Shown: in pieces, positions 1 to 8,670 of the stretch | How the letters are laid out: each line of letters opens with the position of its first letter | Numbering within the stretch: position 1 is the stretch's first letter | Origin: Paraburkholderia caffeinitolerans | GTDB taxonomy: Bacteria > Pseudomonadota > Gammaproteobacteria > Burkholderiales > Burkholderiaceae | Direction: 5' to 3' | NCBI RefSeq assembly: GCF_902859945.1 | Contig: NZ_CADIKL010000023.1 | Span: 53,425 to 117,424, forward strand | Length of the DNA stretch: 64,000 nucleotides | Position numbers and translations under genes: made by a program | The notes under the pieces: model-generated | Databases searched by the model: none | The model's input: only the letters and a program-made list of their open reading frames with translations | Told to the model about the DNA's origin: nothing

Positions 1-1305
1 CACCGGTTCGCGTGCGTGCATGGGCACGACACACACATCAGTGCACGCAACCTGATCCGGCAGCGCGAGATTGGCTGCCGCGAATGCGCACGGATCGTGG
101 CGAACGGGCGCATGCACACGCAAGCCGCGGCGTCAGGCTCGACTGTGCTGGATCGCTCGTGGCGGGGCACGGCGGCACGCTACCGGCTGCGATGCGCCGC
201 CGGACATACGTGGTCGTGCCTGGGTCAGTCGTTGCTGCGTGGAGCGCGCTGCAACGTTTGCGCTGCCATGACGGGTGCGCAGCGCGGTGTCCCCCTGTCC
301 GACGGACTGGAGCGGCTGCGCGCGATCGCCGCGCGCCACGGCGGAGCGTGCCTGTCGACGGACTACGCTGGTTCGAGCGCGTTCTACCGGTTCCGGTGCG
401 CCCAGGGTCATGAATGGCAAACCCGGGGTAGCGTAGTCCTTTACCACAACAGCTGGTGCAAGAGCTGTGCGCGCAAGCGCGCGCGGCTCCTGCCAGACGG
501 GCTGGCACGCTTGCAGGCGGCGGCCGCGGTGCATGGCGGGCGGTGCCTGTCTGAAAGCTTCCGGGGCACTGCGGCGAGGCATACGTTCGAATGCGCCGCC
601 GGGCATGTGTGGGAAGGATACGCGGGCAGCGTGCTGTATTCCGGCGGCTGGTGCCGCCGCTGCGGGCGCGATGGCCAGCGATCGGCGGATGGCCTTGCGC
701 GATTGCAGGAAACAGCGCGTCAACATGGCGGCCAGTGCCTCGCCGGTCGCTACGACGGCCGGGTGGCGCGCTACCGGTTTCGGTGTGTCGAAGGGCATAT
801 CTGGGAAACGACCGGGCAGATCGTTCTGCGTGGCGCATGGTGCCCGGCGTGCGCGGCCAGCACGGCGGGCCAGTCGCTGCTGCATGCGCACGGGCTGGCC
901 ATGCTACGCGAGCGCGCCACGGCGCGGGGCGGTGTCTGCCTGGAGGAGACCTACCTCGGCACCGCGCGTGGCCACCGGTTTCGCTGCAGCGAAGGCCACG
1001 AATGGACTGCAAAGGGCTCGGCAATTCTGGCTGGCCGGTGGTGCTGGATGTGCGCGGTCGAGGCGCAACGCTGCACAATCGACGACGCCCGCCGGGTGGC
1101 GCATGAGCGCGGCGGCGAGTGCTTGTCGTCACACTATGCCAACGCCCGCAGCCACCTGACCTGGCAATGTCATCGGGGCCACGTGTGGCAGGCGAATTTC
1201 GACAATGTGCGCAACAAGGGCAGATGGTGTCCGGACTGCAAGAACCTGAACCAGATATCGAATCGGCGATCAAAAGCGCACGTGAAGTTAATGCCGAAGA
1301 ACTGA
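1..1305 (+). CDS. tandem zinc-finger repeat protein, 5' end missing
   Basis: The reading frame is open to the left edge, so the start is outside the window. A GTG at 16 is only an internal codon, because the residues before it (HRFAC) already fit the repeat. Seven units of about 58-68 residues are visible. Each has a helix-like segment (DGLxRLxxxAxxHGG), a CLSxxY strand, and a C-x3-GHxW ... WC-x2-C cluster giving Cys-His-Cys-Cys zinc ligands (for example C65/H69/C84/C87, counting from base 1). The pattern resembles the DUF4379-type probable zinc-ribbon/treble-clef family. Some relatives in that family are linked to nucleases, but no nuclease motif is visible here, so function is unknown. Unit 1 is more divergent and the last unit is followed by a basic tail (RRSKAHVK). 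The 3' neighbour is the metR remnant. Confidence 0.75.
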   Translation, partial: HRFACVHGHDTHISARNLIRQREIGCRECARIVANGRMHTQAAASGSTVLDRSWRGTAARYRLRCAAGHTWSCLGQSLLRGARCNVCAAMTGAQRGVPLSDGLERLRAIAARHGGACLSTDYAGSSAFYRFRCAQGHEWQTRGSVVLYHNSWCKSCARKRARLLPDGLARLQAAAAVHGGRCLSESFRGTAARHTFECAAGHVWEGYAGSVLYSGGWCRRCGRDGQRSADGLARLQETARQHGGQCLAGRYDGRVARYRFRCVEGHIWETTGQIVLRGAWCPACAASTAGQSLLHAHGLAMLRERATARGGVCLEETYLGTARGHRFRCSEGHEWTAKGSAILAGRWCWMCAVEAQRCTIDDARRVAHERGGECLSSHYANARSHLTWQCHRGHVWQANFDNVRNKGRWCPDCKNLNQISNRRSKAHVKLMPKN

Positions 1306-1389
1306 GCAAGTCCTGGGTTTTTGGTGTGCCCGGTCTCATTTACTCCCGCGCCCTACGGGGGACGTGAACGCGCCGCGCCCGGCCCGCCA

Positions 1390-1620
1390 TCATCGGCCCC
1401 GCACGCGCGGGGCCTGCCAGTTCGACTCACGCGCGAATTCGACGAATGAGCTCAGGTAGTCGACCACGGCATCGCCTTCGCGCGTGCCGAGGAAAATCTG
1501 CTTGGCGATGCCTTGCTTGCCGAGCTTCACGATCGCGAGCGGCATGCGGTCCGCGTACTCCTCGGCGAGCCATCTCGGCAGCGCCGCCACGCCGCGCTGG
1601 CTCGCGACCATCTCGGAGCG
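1390..1620 (-). pseudogene. metR: metR remnant (C-terminal end of a LysR-type regulator)
   Basis: Read on the minus strand this encodes about 76 residues beginning SEMVASQRGVAALPRW. This is the C-terminal part of the effector-binding domain of a LysR-family regulator; GVAALP is typical of MetR-like proteins. The N-terminal helix-turn-helix and most of the sensor domain are absent. Upstream of about 1620 the frame continues into A/T-rich sequence that belongs to the metE promoter region. MetR is classically divergent from metE, the same orientation as here, so a deletion seems to have fused the metE upstream region to the metR tail. The open frame could start at 1707, but that stretch does not look like LysR protein. 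Assignment to MetR rather than another LysR protein rests on position. Confidence 0.65.
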
Positions 1621-1717
1621 ATGAATGAAAAAATCTAATGAATGAATGAAATAATGCCATTTTTCTTCATCCTCAGTAGGCCCTATCATCGCTGCCAGTT
1701 CTGACACTTTTCATCGG
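1621..1717 (+). promoter_or_regulatory. metE upstream region with ATGAATGAA repeats
   Basis: This A/T-rich stretch between the metR remnant and metE carries ATGAATGAA at 1621-1629 and a second run of overlapping ATGAATGAA units at about 1638-1651, with TTCTTCAT at 1663-1670. TGAA/TTCA half-sites of this kind fit MetR-type boxes (family knowledge), so old operator sequence may survive without the neighbouring regulator. No clear -35/-10 pair was assigned. Confidence 0.35.
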
Positions 1718-4036
1718 ATGGCAGCGCACATGGTCACGACACACAACCTCGGCTTTCCGCGCATCGGCGTAAAACGCGAGCTGAAATTCGGCCTGGAAAA
1801 ATACTGGAAGGGCGAGTCTTCGCGCGACGAACTGAAGGCGCTGGGCGCAGAACTGCGCGCGCGCCACTGGGCGAACCAGCAGGCGCTCGACCTCGTGCCG
1901 GTCGGCGACTTCGCGTTCTACGACCAGGTGCTCGACATGAGCTTCACGCTCGGCAACCTGCCGGAGCGCGTGCAGGGCTTTCACGGCGACAAGCTCGACA
2001 ACTATTTCCGCGTCGCGCGCGGCCGCTCGGCAGCGGGCGCGCAAGAGCACGCAGGCTGCGGCGGCGGCGTGGCCGCCGGCGAAATGACGAAGTGGTTCGA
2101 CACCAACTACCACTACATCGTCCCCGAGTTCACGGCCGACACGCAGTTCAATCTCGACTTTTCGCGCCTCTCGGAGCAACTGCGCGAAGCGCAGGCGCAG
2201 GGCGTGAAGGCCAAGCCGGTCATCATCGGCCCGTTGACCTACTTGTGGCTGGGCAAGGCGAAGGACGGGGTTGGCAAACTCGCGGACAAGCTCGCGCTGC
2301 TGCCGCGCATCATGCCCGTGTACCGCGCGCTGCTCGACTACTTCAAGGTGATGGAGGTCGAGTGGGTGCAGATCGACGAGCCGGTGCTCGTGACCGAACT
2401 CGATCCAGCATGGCGCGAAGCGTTCGTGACGGCCTACGAGGGCTTCGAAGATCGCGGCGTCAAGCTGCTGCTCGCGACGTATTTCGGTCAACTACAGGAA
2501 AATCTCGACCTTGCGTGCAAGCTCCCGGTGGACGGCCTGCACATCGACGCGATCAATGCCCGCGCTGAAGTCGCGCTGGCCGCGCAGAAGCTGCCCGCGC
2601 AGAGCGTGCTGTCGGTAGGCGCGATCAACGGCCGCAACATCTGGAAGACCGACCTGAACGCCGCGCTCGAATGGCTCGCGCCGCTCGCGCAACAACTGGG
2701 CGAGCGTCTCTGGATTGCGCCGTCGTGCTCGTTGCTGCACGTGCCGGTCGATCTCGCGAGCGAGGAAAAGCTCGACGCCGAGATCCGCTCGTGGCTCGCT
2801 TTCGCGCTGCAAAAGCTCGACGAAGTGAAGGTGCTGGCGACAGCGCTCAACGAAGGCCGCGACGCGGTGGCCGCGGAACTCGCCGCCAATGCCGCTGCGA
2901 TCGACGCTCGCCGCAAGTCGCCGCGCGTGAACAATCCGGCGGTGAAGGCCGCCATCGCGCGTATCGACGCGAATCTCGGCAATCGCCAGCACGCGTATGC
3001 CAAGCGCGCGGAGAAGCAGGCCGCGCTGCTCAAGCTGCCCGCGTTTCCGACCACGACGATCGGCTCGTTCCCGCAGACCGGCGAAATCCGCCAGGCGCGC
3101 AGCCAGTACAAGAGCGGCGCGCTCGACGACGCCGGTTATCAAGCCGCGATGCGCAAGGAAATCGAGCGCAGCGTGCGCGAGCAGGAAGCGCTGGGGCTCG
3201 ACGTGCTCGTGCACGGCGAAGCCGAGCGCAACGACATGGTCGAATACTTCGGCGAGCAACTCGACGGCTACGCGTTCAGCCAGTTCGGCTGGGTGCAGTC
3301 GTACGGTTCGCGCTGCGTGAAGCCGCCCATTCTGTTCGGCGACATCAGCCGCCCGAAGGCGATGACGGTCGAGTGGATCGCCTACGCGCAATCGCTCACC
3401 AACAAGCCGATGAAGGGCATGCTCACGGGCCCGGTGACGATCCTGAACTGGTCGTTCGTGCGTGACGACCAGCCGCGTTCAGTGTCGTGCCAGCAGCTCG
3501 CGCTGGCGATCCGCGCAGAAGTGCTCGACCTCGAAAAGGCCGGCGTGCGCGTGATCCAGATCGACGAAGCCGCATTGCGCGAAGGTCTGCCGCTGCGCCG
3601 CGCGCAATGGGGCGAGTACCTGCGCTGGGCGGTGGAATCGTTCCGCATCACGGCGAATGGCGTGGCCGACGAAACGCAGATTCATACGCATATGTGCTAT
3701 TCGGAGTTCAACGACATCATCGCGTCGATCGCCGATATGGACGCCGACGTCATCACGATCGAGACCTCGCGCTCGGACATGGAACTGCTCGACGCGTTCG
3801 ACCACTTCAAGTATCCGAACGAGATCGGCCCGGGTGTGTACGACATTCACTCGCCGAACATCCCGACGCAGGAGCACATCGTGCAACTGATGCAGAAGGC
3901 GGCCGAGCGCATTCCGGCGCAGCGGCTGTGGGTGAATCCCGATTGCGGCCTGAAGACGCGTCAGTGGGCCGAAGTGATTCCCGCGCTGACCAACATGGTG
4001 GCGGCCGCGAAGGCGCTGCGCAGCCAGGCGCACTGA
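1718..4036 (+). CDS. metE: cobalamin-independent methionine synthase
   Basis: Transfers a methyl group from 5-methyltetrahydropteroyltri-glutamate to homocysteine, the last step of methionine synthesis, in the cytoplasm. The 772 residues match the usual two-barrel MetE length. The N-terminal barrel begins LGFPRIGVKRELK. The C-terminal barrel begins near TTTIGSFPQT and carries the zinc ligands H658, C660 (in THMCYSEFND), E682 (ITIETSRSDME) and C743 (NPDCGLKTR). EAERNDMVEYFGE and IDEAALREGLPLRR are typical. Start choice is open: ATG 1718 gives MAAHMVTTH and ATG 1730 gives MVTTH; neither has a strong ribosome site. The usual divergent activator gene metR is reduced to a fragment upstream, so control must come from elsewhere if it is still regulated. 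It converges on the copper ATPase gene with 26 bp between stops. Confidence 0.97.
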   Translation: MAAHMVTTHNLGFPRIGVKRELKFGLEKYWKGESSRDELKALGAELRARHWANQQALDLVPVGDFAFYDQVLDMSFTLGNLPERVQGFHGDKLDNYFRVARGRSAAGAQEHAGCGGGVAAGEMTKWFDTNYHYIVPEFTADTQFNLDFSRLSEQLREAQAQGVKAKPVIIGPLTYLWLGKAKDGVGKLADKLALLPRIMPVYRALLDYFKVMEVEWVQIDEPVLVTELDPAWREAFVTAYEGFEDRGVKLLLATYFGQLQENLDLACKLPVDGLHIDAINARAEVALAAQKLPAQSVLSVGAINGRNIWKTDLNAALEWLAPLAQQLGERLWIAPSCSLLHVPVDLASEEKLDAEIRSWLAFALQKLDEVKVLATALNEGRDAVAAELAANAAAIDARRKSPRVNNPAVKAAIARIDANLGNRQHAYAKRAEKQAALLKLPAFPTTTIGSFPQTGEIRQARSQYKSGALDDAGYQAAMRKEIERSVREQEALGLDVLVHGEAERNDMVEYFGEQLDGYAFSQFGWVQSYGSRCVKPPILFGDISRPKAMTVEWIAYAQSLTNKPMKGMLTGPVTILNWSFVRDDQPRSVSCQQLALAIRAEVLDLEKAGVRVIQIDEAALREGLPLRRAQWGEYLRWAVESFRITANGVADETQIHTHMCYSEFNDIIASIADMDADVITIETSRSDMELLDAFDHFKYPNEIGPGVYDIHSPNIPTQEHIVQLMQKAAERIPAQRLWVNPDCGLKTRQWAEVIPALTNMVAAAKALRSQAH

Positions 4037-4062
4037 GTCAGCACCCGGGCGCCGGGCCGCAT

Positions 4063-6744
4063 TTAGTCAGTCTCGCGGCGTTCGCGCCATGTGCGCAGCA
4101 GCAGCGCATTGGTCACCACGCTCACGCTCGAAAACGCCATGGCGGCGCCCGCGAGCATGGGGTTCAGGAGCCCGAGCGCCGCGAGCGGAATCCCGATCAG
4201 GTTGTAGAAGAACGCCCAGAACAGGTTCTGCTGGATCTTGCGCCACGTGCGCCGGGAGATGTCGATGGCGGCGGCCACGAGCGCCGGGTCGCCGCGCATG
4301 AGCGTGACGCCCGCGGCATGCATGGCGACGTCGGTGCCGGTGGCCATGGCGATGCCGATGTCGGCGGCGGCCAGCGCGGGCGCGTCGTTGATGCCGTCGC
4401 CGGCCATCGCGACCACCGCGCCCGTGCGGATTTTCAGGTCGCGGATCGTGCGCGCTTTGTCGTCGGGCAGCACTTGCGCGTGAATCTCGTCGATGCCGAG
4501 CTGCGCCGCCACCGCGCGCGCGCTGCCCGCGTTGTCGCCGGTCACGAGCACGCTGCGGATGCCCATCGACTTCAGGCGCGCTACCGCTTCGCGCGCGGTG
4601 GGCTTCACCGTGTCGCCGAAGGCGAGCAGCGCAAGCACCGCGCGGGGCGAAACCGGCTCTGCGCTCGCATGGTTCGCTGAACCCCTGGAGTCGCCCATCA
4701 GCCAGGACACCGTATTGCCCTCGGATTCGAGCGCCTGCGCGCGCGCCGCGAGCGCGGGCGGTACGGCGAGTTCGAGTTCCTTGAGCCAGCGCGCGCTGCC
4801 GATCGCCAGGTAGCGGCCATTCACCTCGGCTTCCACGCCGCGTCCGGGCACCGCGCGCGCATGCGCGGCGGCGGGCAGCGTCACGTTCGAAGCCTCCCCA
4901 GCGCCCCCAGCTTCCGCGGATTGCGCGCTGAGTGTCTTCACTGCGGCCTTCACCACAGCCTTCGCGAGCGGATGATCGCTGTGCTGCTGCACGGCGGCGG
5001 CGAGCATGAGCGCTTCGTCGCGCGCGATCTCGCCGGCCGTTTCGAACGCCGTGAGCGAGGGCTGGCCGAGCGTGAGCGTGCCGGTCTTGTCGAACGCCAC
5101 GATGCTCACGTCATGCGCCGTTTCCAGCGCTTCGGCGTCCTTGATCAGCACGCCGTGGCGCGCGGCCACGCCGGTGCCGGCCATGATCGCGGCCGGCGTT
5201 GCGAGCCCGAGCGCGCAGGGGCAGGCGATCACGAGCACGGCCACGGCGTTGAGGATCGCGGTTTCGGCGCTCGCGCCCGCGAGCAGCCAGCCGCCTAGCG
5301 TGATCGCCGCGATCACGAGGATCGCGGGCACGAACACGGCGCTCACGCGGTCGACGAGACGCTGGATCGGCGCCTTCTCGGCCTGGGCGCTTTCCACGAG
5401 GCGGATGATGCGCGCGAGCGTCGTCTCCGCGCCGATGGCGGTGGTGCGCACGGCCATCAGCCCTTCGCCGTTGATCGAGCCGGCGGTGAGACGGTCCTCG
5501 GGGGCCTTCGGCACGGGCAGGCTTTCGCCGGTAATCAGCGATTCGTCGACGTGGCTGCGGCCTTCGAGCACGACACCGTCGGTCGGCACGCGCTCGCCTG
5601 GCCGCACCACGACCACCGCGCCCACGCGCACTTGCGCGAGCGGGACTTCGTGCTCCACGCCGTTTTCGCGGATGCGCGCGCGCTCGGGGCGCAGCGCGTT
5701 GAGCGCGCGGATGGCGTCGGTGGTCTGGCGCTTCGCGCGCGCTTCGAGCCACTTGCCGAAGCGCACCAGCGTGATGACGACCGCCGATGCCTCGAAGTAC
5801 AGATGCGCGGTGCTGCCGGGGTGCGCGAGCATCGCGTAGACGCTCACGCCCCACGCCGCGGTGGTGCCGAGCGCCACCAGCAAGTCCATATTGCCGGCGC
5901 CCGCGCGCACGGCCTTCCAGGCGGCGCGATAAAAGCGCGCGCCAAAGCCGAACTGGACGATCGAGGCGAGCACGAGTTGCGCGGCGGCCGGCAGCATCCA
6001 GTGCCAGCCGAGCCAGTGGCCGAACATCGGCACCACGAGCGGCGCGGTGAGCGCGGCGGCGATCAGCACGTCGCGCAACTCGCGGCGCGCGGCGGCCTCG
6101 GTTGCGGCGGCGCGCGAGGAGGGGCTGCGCGATGGGGCGGCGCCGGTTGCGCTTGCGTCTGGTGTGGCGTGGGATCCGGTGGAACCGGCGGTTGCGGCGG
6201 CGGGCGCGTCCTCGACCAGCGGCGTGGCCTCGTAGCCGGCCTTCTGCACAGCGGCCACGAGGCGCTCGCGCAGGTCGCTATCTAGCGGCCCTTCGAGCCG
6301 CACCGTGGCGTTTTCGGTCGCCAGGTTGACGGTGACGCCCGCCACGCCCGGTACCTTCGCGAGCACCTTTTCCACGCGGTTCGCGGAGGCCGCGCAAGTC
6401 ATGCCGCCGATGGCGAAGCTCGCGGTCGGCGCTGCGTTTGTCTCGGCGGAGGCGGTCCCGGCGCTGGCGTCCACGACGGCTTCGGCTTCATAGCCGGCCT
6501 TTTCCACGGCCGCCACGAGTTCAAGCGCGAGTGCTTCCGCCGTGCTTCCGCCTGCTTCGGGATTGGCTTCGACGGTGGCCTTTTCGGTGGCGAGATTGAC
6601 CGACGCGCGCGTCACGCCTGGCACCTTCGCGAGCGCCTTCTCGACCCGCATGGCGCACGACGCGCAAGTCATGCCGCGGATTTCGAGTTCGGCCACGCGG
6701 TGCCCGGCACGCTCGCCGGTTTCTGCAACGAGGGGATCGTTCAT
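4063..6744 (-). CDS. copA: copper-translocating P1B-type ATPase
   Basis: Inner-membrane pump that exports Cu(I) from the cytoplasm using ATP. From the ATG at 6744 the protein has 893 residues: two N-terminal HMA metal-binding domains, transmembrane segments, TGES at about 405, the CPC membrane metal site at 508-510, DKTGTLT phosphorylation motif with D552, the HP motif at 591-592, and GDGINDAP in the P domain. The first HMA domain has an intact CASC (C27, C30). The second reads CAAS (C117, S120), so it has lost one copper ligand. A TTG 15 bp upstream (6759) is in frame, but the ATG is the likelier start because the CueR-type promoter would place the transcript start at about 6777. An Ala/Ser-rich linker at about 178-220 separates the HMA domains from the membrane part. 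Confidence 0.95.
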   Translation of the reverse strand: MNDPLVAETGERAGHRVAELEIRGMTCASCAMRVEKALAKVPGVTRASVNLATEKATVEANPEAGGSTAEALALELVAAVEKAGYEAEAVVDASAGTASAETNAAPTASFAIGGMTCAASANRVEKVLAKVPGVAGVTVNLATENATVRLEGPLDSDLRERLVAAVQKAGYEATPLVEDAPAAATAGSTGSHATPDASATGAAPSRSPSSRAAATEAAARRELRDVLIAAALTAPLVVPMFGHWLGWHWMLPAAAQLVLASIVQFGFGARFYRAAWKAVRAGAGNMDLLVALGTTAAWGVSVYAMLAHPGSTAHLYFEASAVVITLVRFGKWLEARAKRQTTDAIRALNALRPERARIRENGVEHEVPLAQVRVGAVVVVRPGERVPTDGVVLEGRSHVDESLITGESLPVPKAPEDRLTAGSINGEGLMAVRTTAIGAETTLARIIRLVESAQAEKAPIQRLVDRVSAVFVPAILVIAAITLGGWLLAGASAETAILNAVAVLVIACPCALGLATPAAIMAGTGVAARHGVLIKDAEALETAHDVSIVAFDKTGTLTLGQPSLTAFETAGEIARDEALMLAAAVQQHSDHPLAKAVVKAAVKTLSAQSAEAGGAGEASNVTLPAAAHARAVPGRGVEAEVNGRYLAIGSARWLKELELAVPPALAARAQALESEGNTVSWLMGDSRGSANHASAEPVSPRAVLALLAFGDTVKPTAREAVARLKSMGIRSVLVTGDNAGSARAVAAQLGIDEIHAQVLPDDKARTIRDLKIRTGAVVAMAGDGINDAPALAAADIGIAMATGTDVAMHAAGVTLMRGDPALVAAAIDISRRTWRKIQQNLFWAFFYNLIGIPLAALGLLNPMLAGAAMAFSSVSVVTNALLLRTWRERRETD

Positions 6745-6784
6745 GGTGATGATGCGCAAATGCGATAAGTATTCGACGTTACGC

Positions 6785-6815
6785 AGTATCTACGTTCCCA
6801 TGATGGGAAGGTCAA
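6785..6815 (-). promoter_or_regulatory. CueR-type copA promoter/operator
   Basis: Minus-strand -35 TTGACC (6815-6810) and -10 GATACT (6790-6785) are separated by 19 bp, the over-long spacing that MerR-family activators need. The spacer and its flank contain the dyad TTCCCATCATGGGAA. This is the classic arrangement of CueR-controlled copA promoters. The start codon lies 41 nt beyond the -10. No cueR gene is in the window. Confidence 0.85.
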
Positions 6816-7007
6816 GGGCAATACTCGCGGCAAGGCAGAATTCCATCCGGCAGACTGTTCAGGGGCGAATACGGACGATACGATACGACTCGGCGGCATT
6901 GGCACCATGCTGCGCGCATCGGACTGCGGCCCGGGGGGGCCGGCGCGCAGCGTCGGAAGCCGGTCGACGTCAATTCATGGACCGCCTGCTTCGCACATAA
7001 TCAAGAA

Positions 7008-8441
7008 ATGAAAAAAATACGCCGCACCATTCCTTTGTTCCGCGCCTGCGCCGCACTGGCCGGTGTCGCCCTCATTGCCGGATGCGCGTCGGCGCCTCAG
7101 GGCGCCGGGTCGAAGGGCAATGGCTGGGTCAAGGACGAAGTGTCCGACTCCTATGTGTTCGGTTATCCGCTCGTGCTGATGGATATCTCGCGCGAAGCCG
7201 CCACGGGCAACGCGCCGGGCCAGGCCGCGCTGAATACGCTGCGCCACGCGCAGTCGCTGCCGCCGGTTGGCGCCACGACGCCGCCCGAACCCAATCTCGA
7301 CACGCTGGCCTCTTCCGGCTGGCTCGACGTAAGCCGCGAGCCCGTGCTCATCGCGCTGCCCGACACGCACGGCCGCTATGCGGATGCGCGCGCGCTCGAC
7401 ATGTGGACCAACGTGCTCTGGTCGACGGCGGCGAAAGGCAATGAGCGCGTGAACGGTCTGAAGGCGCAAACGATTGCGTTCGTGCCCGCGGGCTGGAAGG
7501 GCACGCTGCCCGCGCGCGCGAAGCGCGTGGACGTGACCACGCGCTACGTCTGGTTCCTCGCGCGTATCGAGACGCGTGGCGGCGGCGACCTTGCAACCGC
7601 GCGGCGCGTGCAGCGCGGCATTCGCGTGGCGCCGCTTTCCGCATGGAACGGGAGCGGCAAGCGCGTCGCGCAGGCAGATCCGCAAACGGGCGCGGGCCTC
7701 GCTGGCGACCCGGTGGCGGCTGGCACCCCGGCTGCGCAGATTGCTGCGCTCGACGCCAACGGCTTCTTCAACCGTCTCGCGCTCGCGCTGGAAGACAACG
7801 CGCCGTCGCCCGAGGACCCGCACGCGCTCAAGATTCTCGGCGACATCGGCGTGCATCCCGGCGATTCGGTACAACTGCCGTCCGGCACGAAGGATGCCGC
7901 TGGCGTGAGCACGGGTTTCGCCGACGGCCGCGCGCGCGTCGCCACGCCGCCTTCGAATCTGCTCGCCGGCAACGGCTGGCTGTGGGTGGGCGACGACGCG
8001 GGCAACTACGGCACCGACTACGCGCTGCGCGGCTACGCGGCCTACGCGTCGCCGGGCCTGCCCACGATCCGCGACGAAGCGCGCGCCCGCGTGGCCCAGG
8101 ACAGCGACGGCCACACGCTGAACGGCGCGAACCGCTACGTGATCCATTTCAGCGCAAAGCAGTTGCCGCCGGTGCGCGGCTTCTGGTCGATCACGGCCTA
8201 TACGCCCGAGGGCGCGCTCGACAGCGACGCGTCCGTGCGCGTCGCGTTCGGCGACCGCAACGGCGCGCGGCGCAACCGCGATGGCTCGCTCGACGTGCAG
8301 GTGAGCGCGGAGCGGCCGCGCGGCGGCGCCAACTGGGTGCCGGTGCCGAAGGGCGACTTCCGCCTCGTGCTGCGCATGTACGCGCCGAAGCCCCAGGCTA
8401 CGGACGGCTCCTGGCAGCCGCCGGCGGTCGAGCGCCAGTAA
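7008..8441 (+). CDS. DUF1254/DUF1214 domain lipoprotein
   Basis: The 477 residues start with a lipoprotein signal peptide (MKKIRRTIPLFRA ... LIAGC; the lipobox Cys is near residue 25), so the mature protein should be periplasmic and lipid-anchored. After it come a DUF1254 domain (SYVFGYPLVLMDISRE; PEPNLDTLASSGWLD) and a C-terminal DUF1214 domain (LRGYAAYASPGLPT; RGFWSITAYTPEG). The pair is common in proteobacteria and its biochemical role is not established. It stands alone, 263 bp from the divergent copA gene and 229 bp before the DUF748 gene. The intervening 8442-8670 stretch has a GGCGGATCCGCC palindrome near 8471 but no gene I can support. Confidence 0.85.
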   Translation: MKKIRRTIPLFRACAALAGVALIAGCASAPQGAGSKGNGWVKDEVSDSYVFGYPLVLMDISREAATGNAPGQAALNTLRHAQSLPPVGATTPPEPNLDTLASSGWLDVSREPVLIALPDTHGRYADARALDMWTNVLWSTAAKGNERVNGLKAQTIAFVPAGWKGTLPARAKRVDVTTRYVWFLARIETRGGGDLATARRVQRGIRVAPLSAWNGSGKRVAQADPQTGAGLAGDPVAAGTPAAQIAALDANGFFNRLALALEDNAPSPEDPHALKILGDIGVHPGDSVQLPSGTKDAAGVSTGFADGRARVATPPSNLLAGNGWLWVGDDAGNYGTDYALRGYAAYASPGLPTIRDEARARVAQDSDGHTLNGANRYVIHFSAKQLPPVRGFWSITAYTPEGALDSDASVRVAFGDRNGARRNRDGSLDVQVSAERPRGGANWVPVPKGDFRLVLRMYAPKPQATDGSWQPPAVERQ

Positions 8442-8670
8442 GCGGCTAGAGCCGCAATAGCAGCAATAACGGCGGATCCGCCGCCCTCCGGGCGTGCCAA
8501 AACGGCGGCGCCGGCGTGCGCCGCCTCCACACCAGCCCCTGCATCCTTCCGACGTTTTGTCGACGCGCGATGGATCATCGGGCCTATACTTTCGGCTGTC
8601 GGACCCTCCGGCATTCCATCCGGTTTCACTATCCGCGGCGGGCCTTTCGCCGCGTCATTGGCCAGCAAGC

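Noticed and set aside
1621..1707. Extension of the metR remnant to a start at 1707 as a full small gene
   Set aside because: The added residues (MSELAAMIGPTEDEEKW) do not resemble LysR proteins and overlap the metE promoter.
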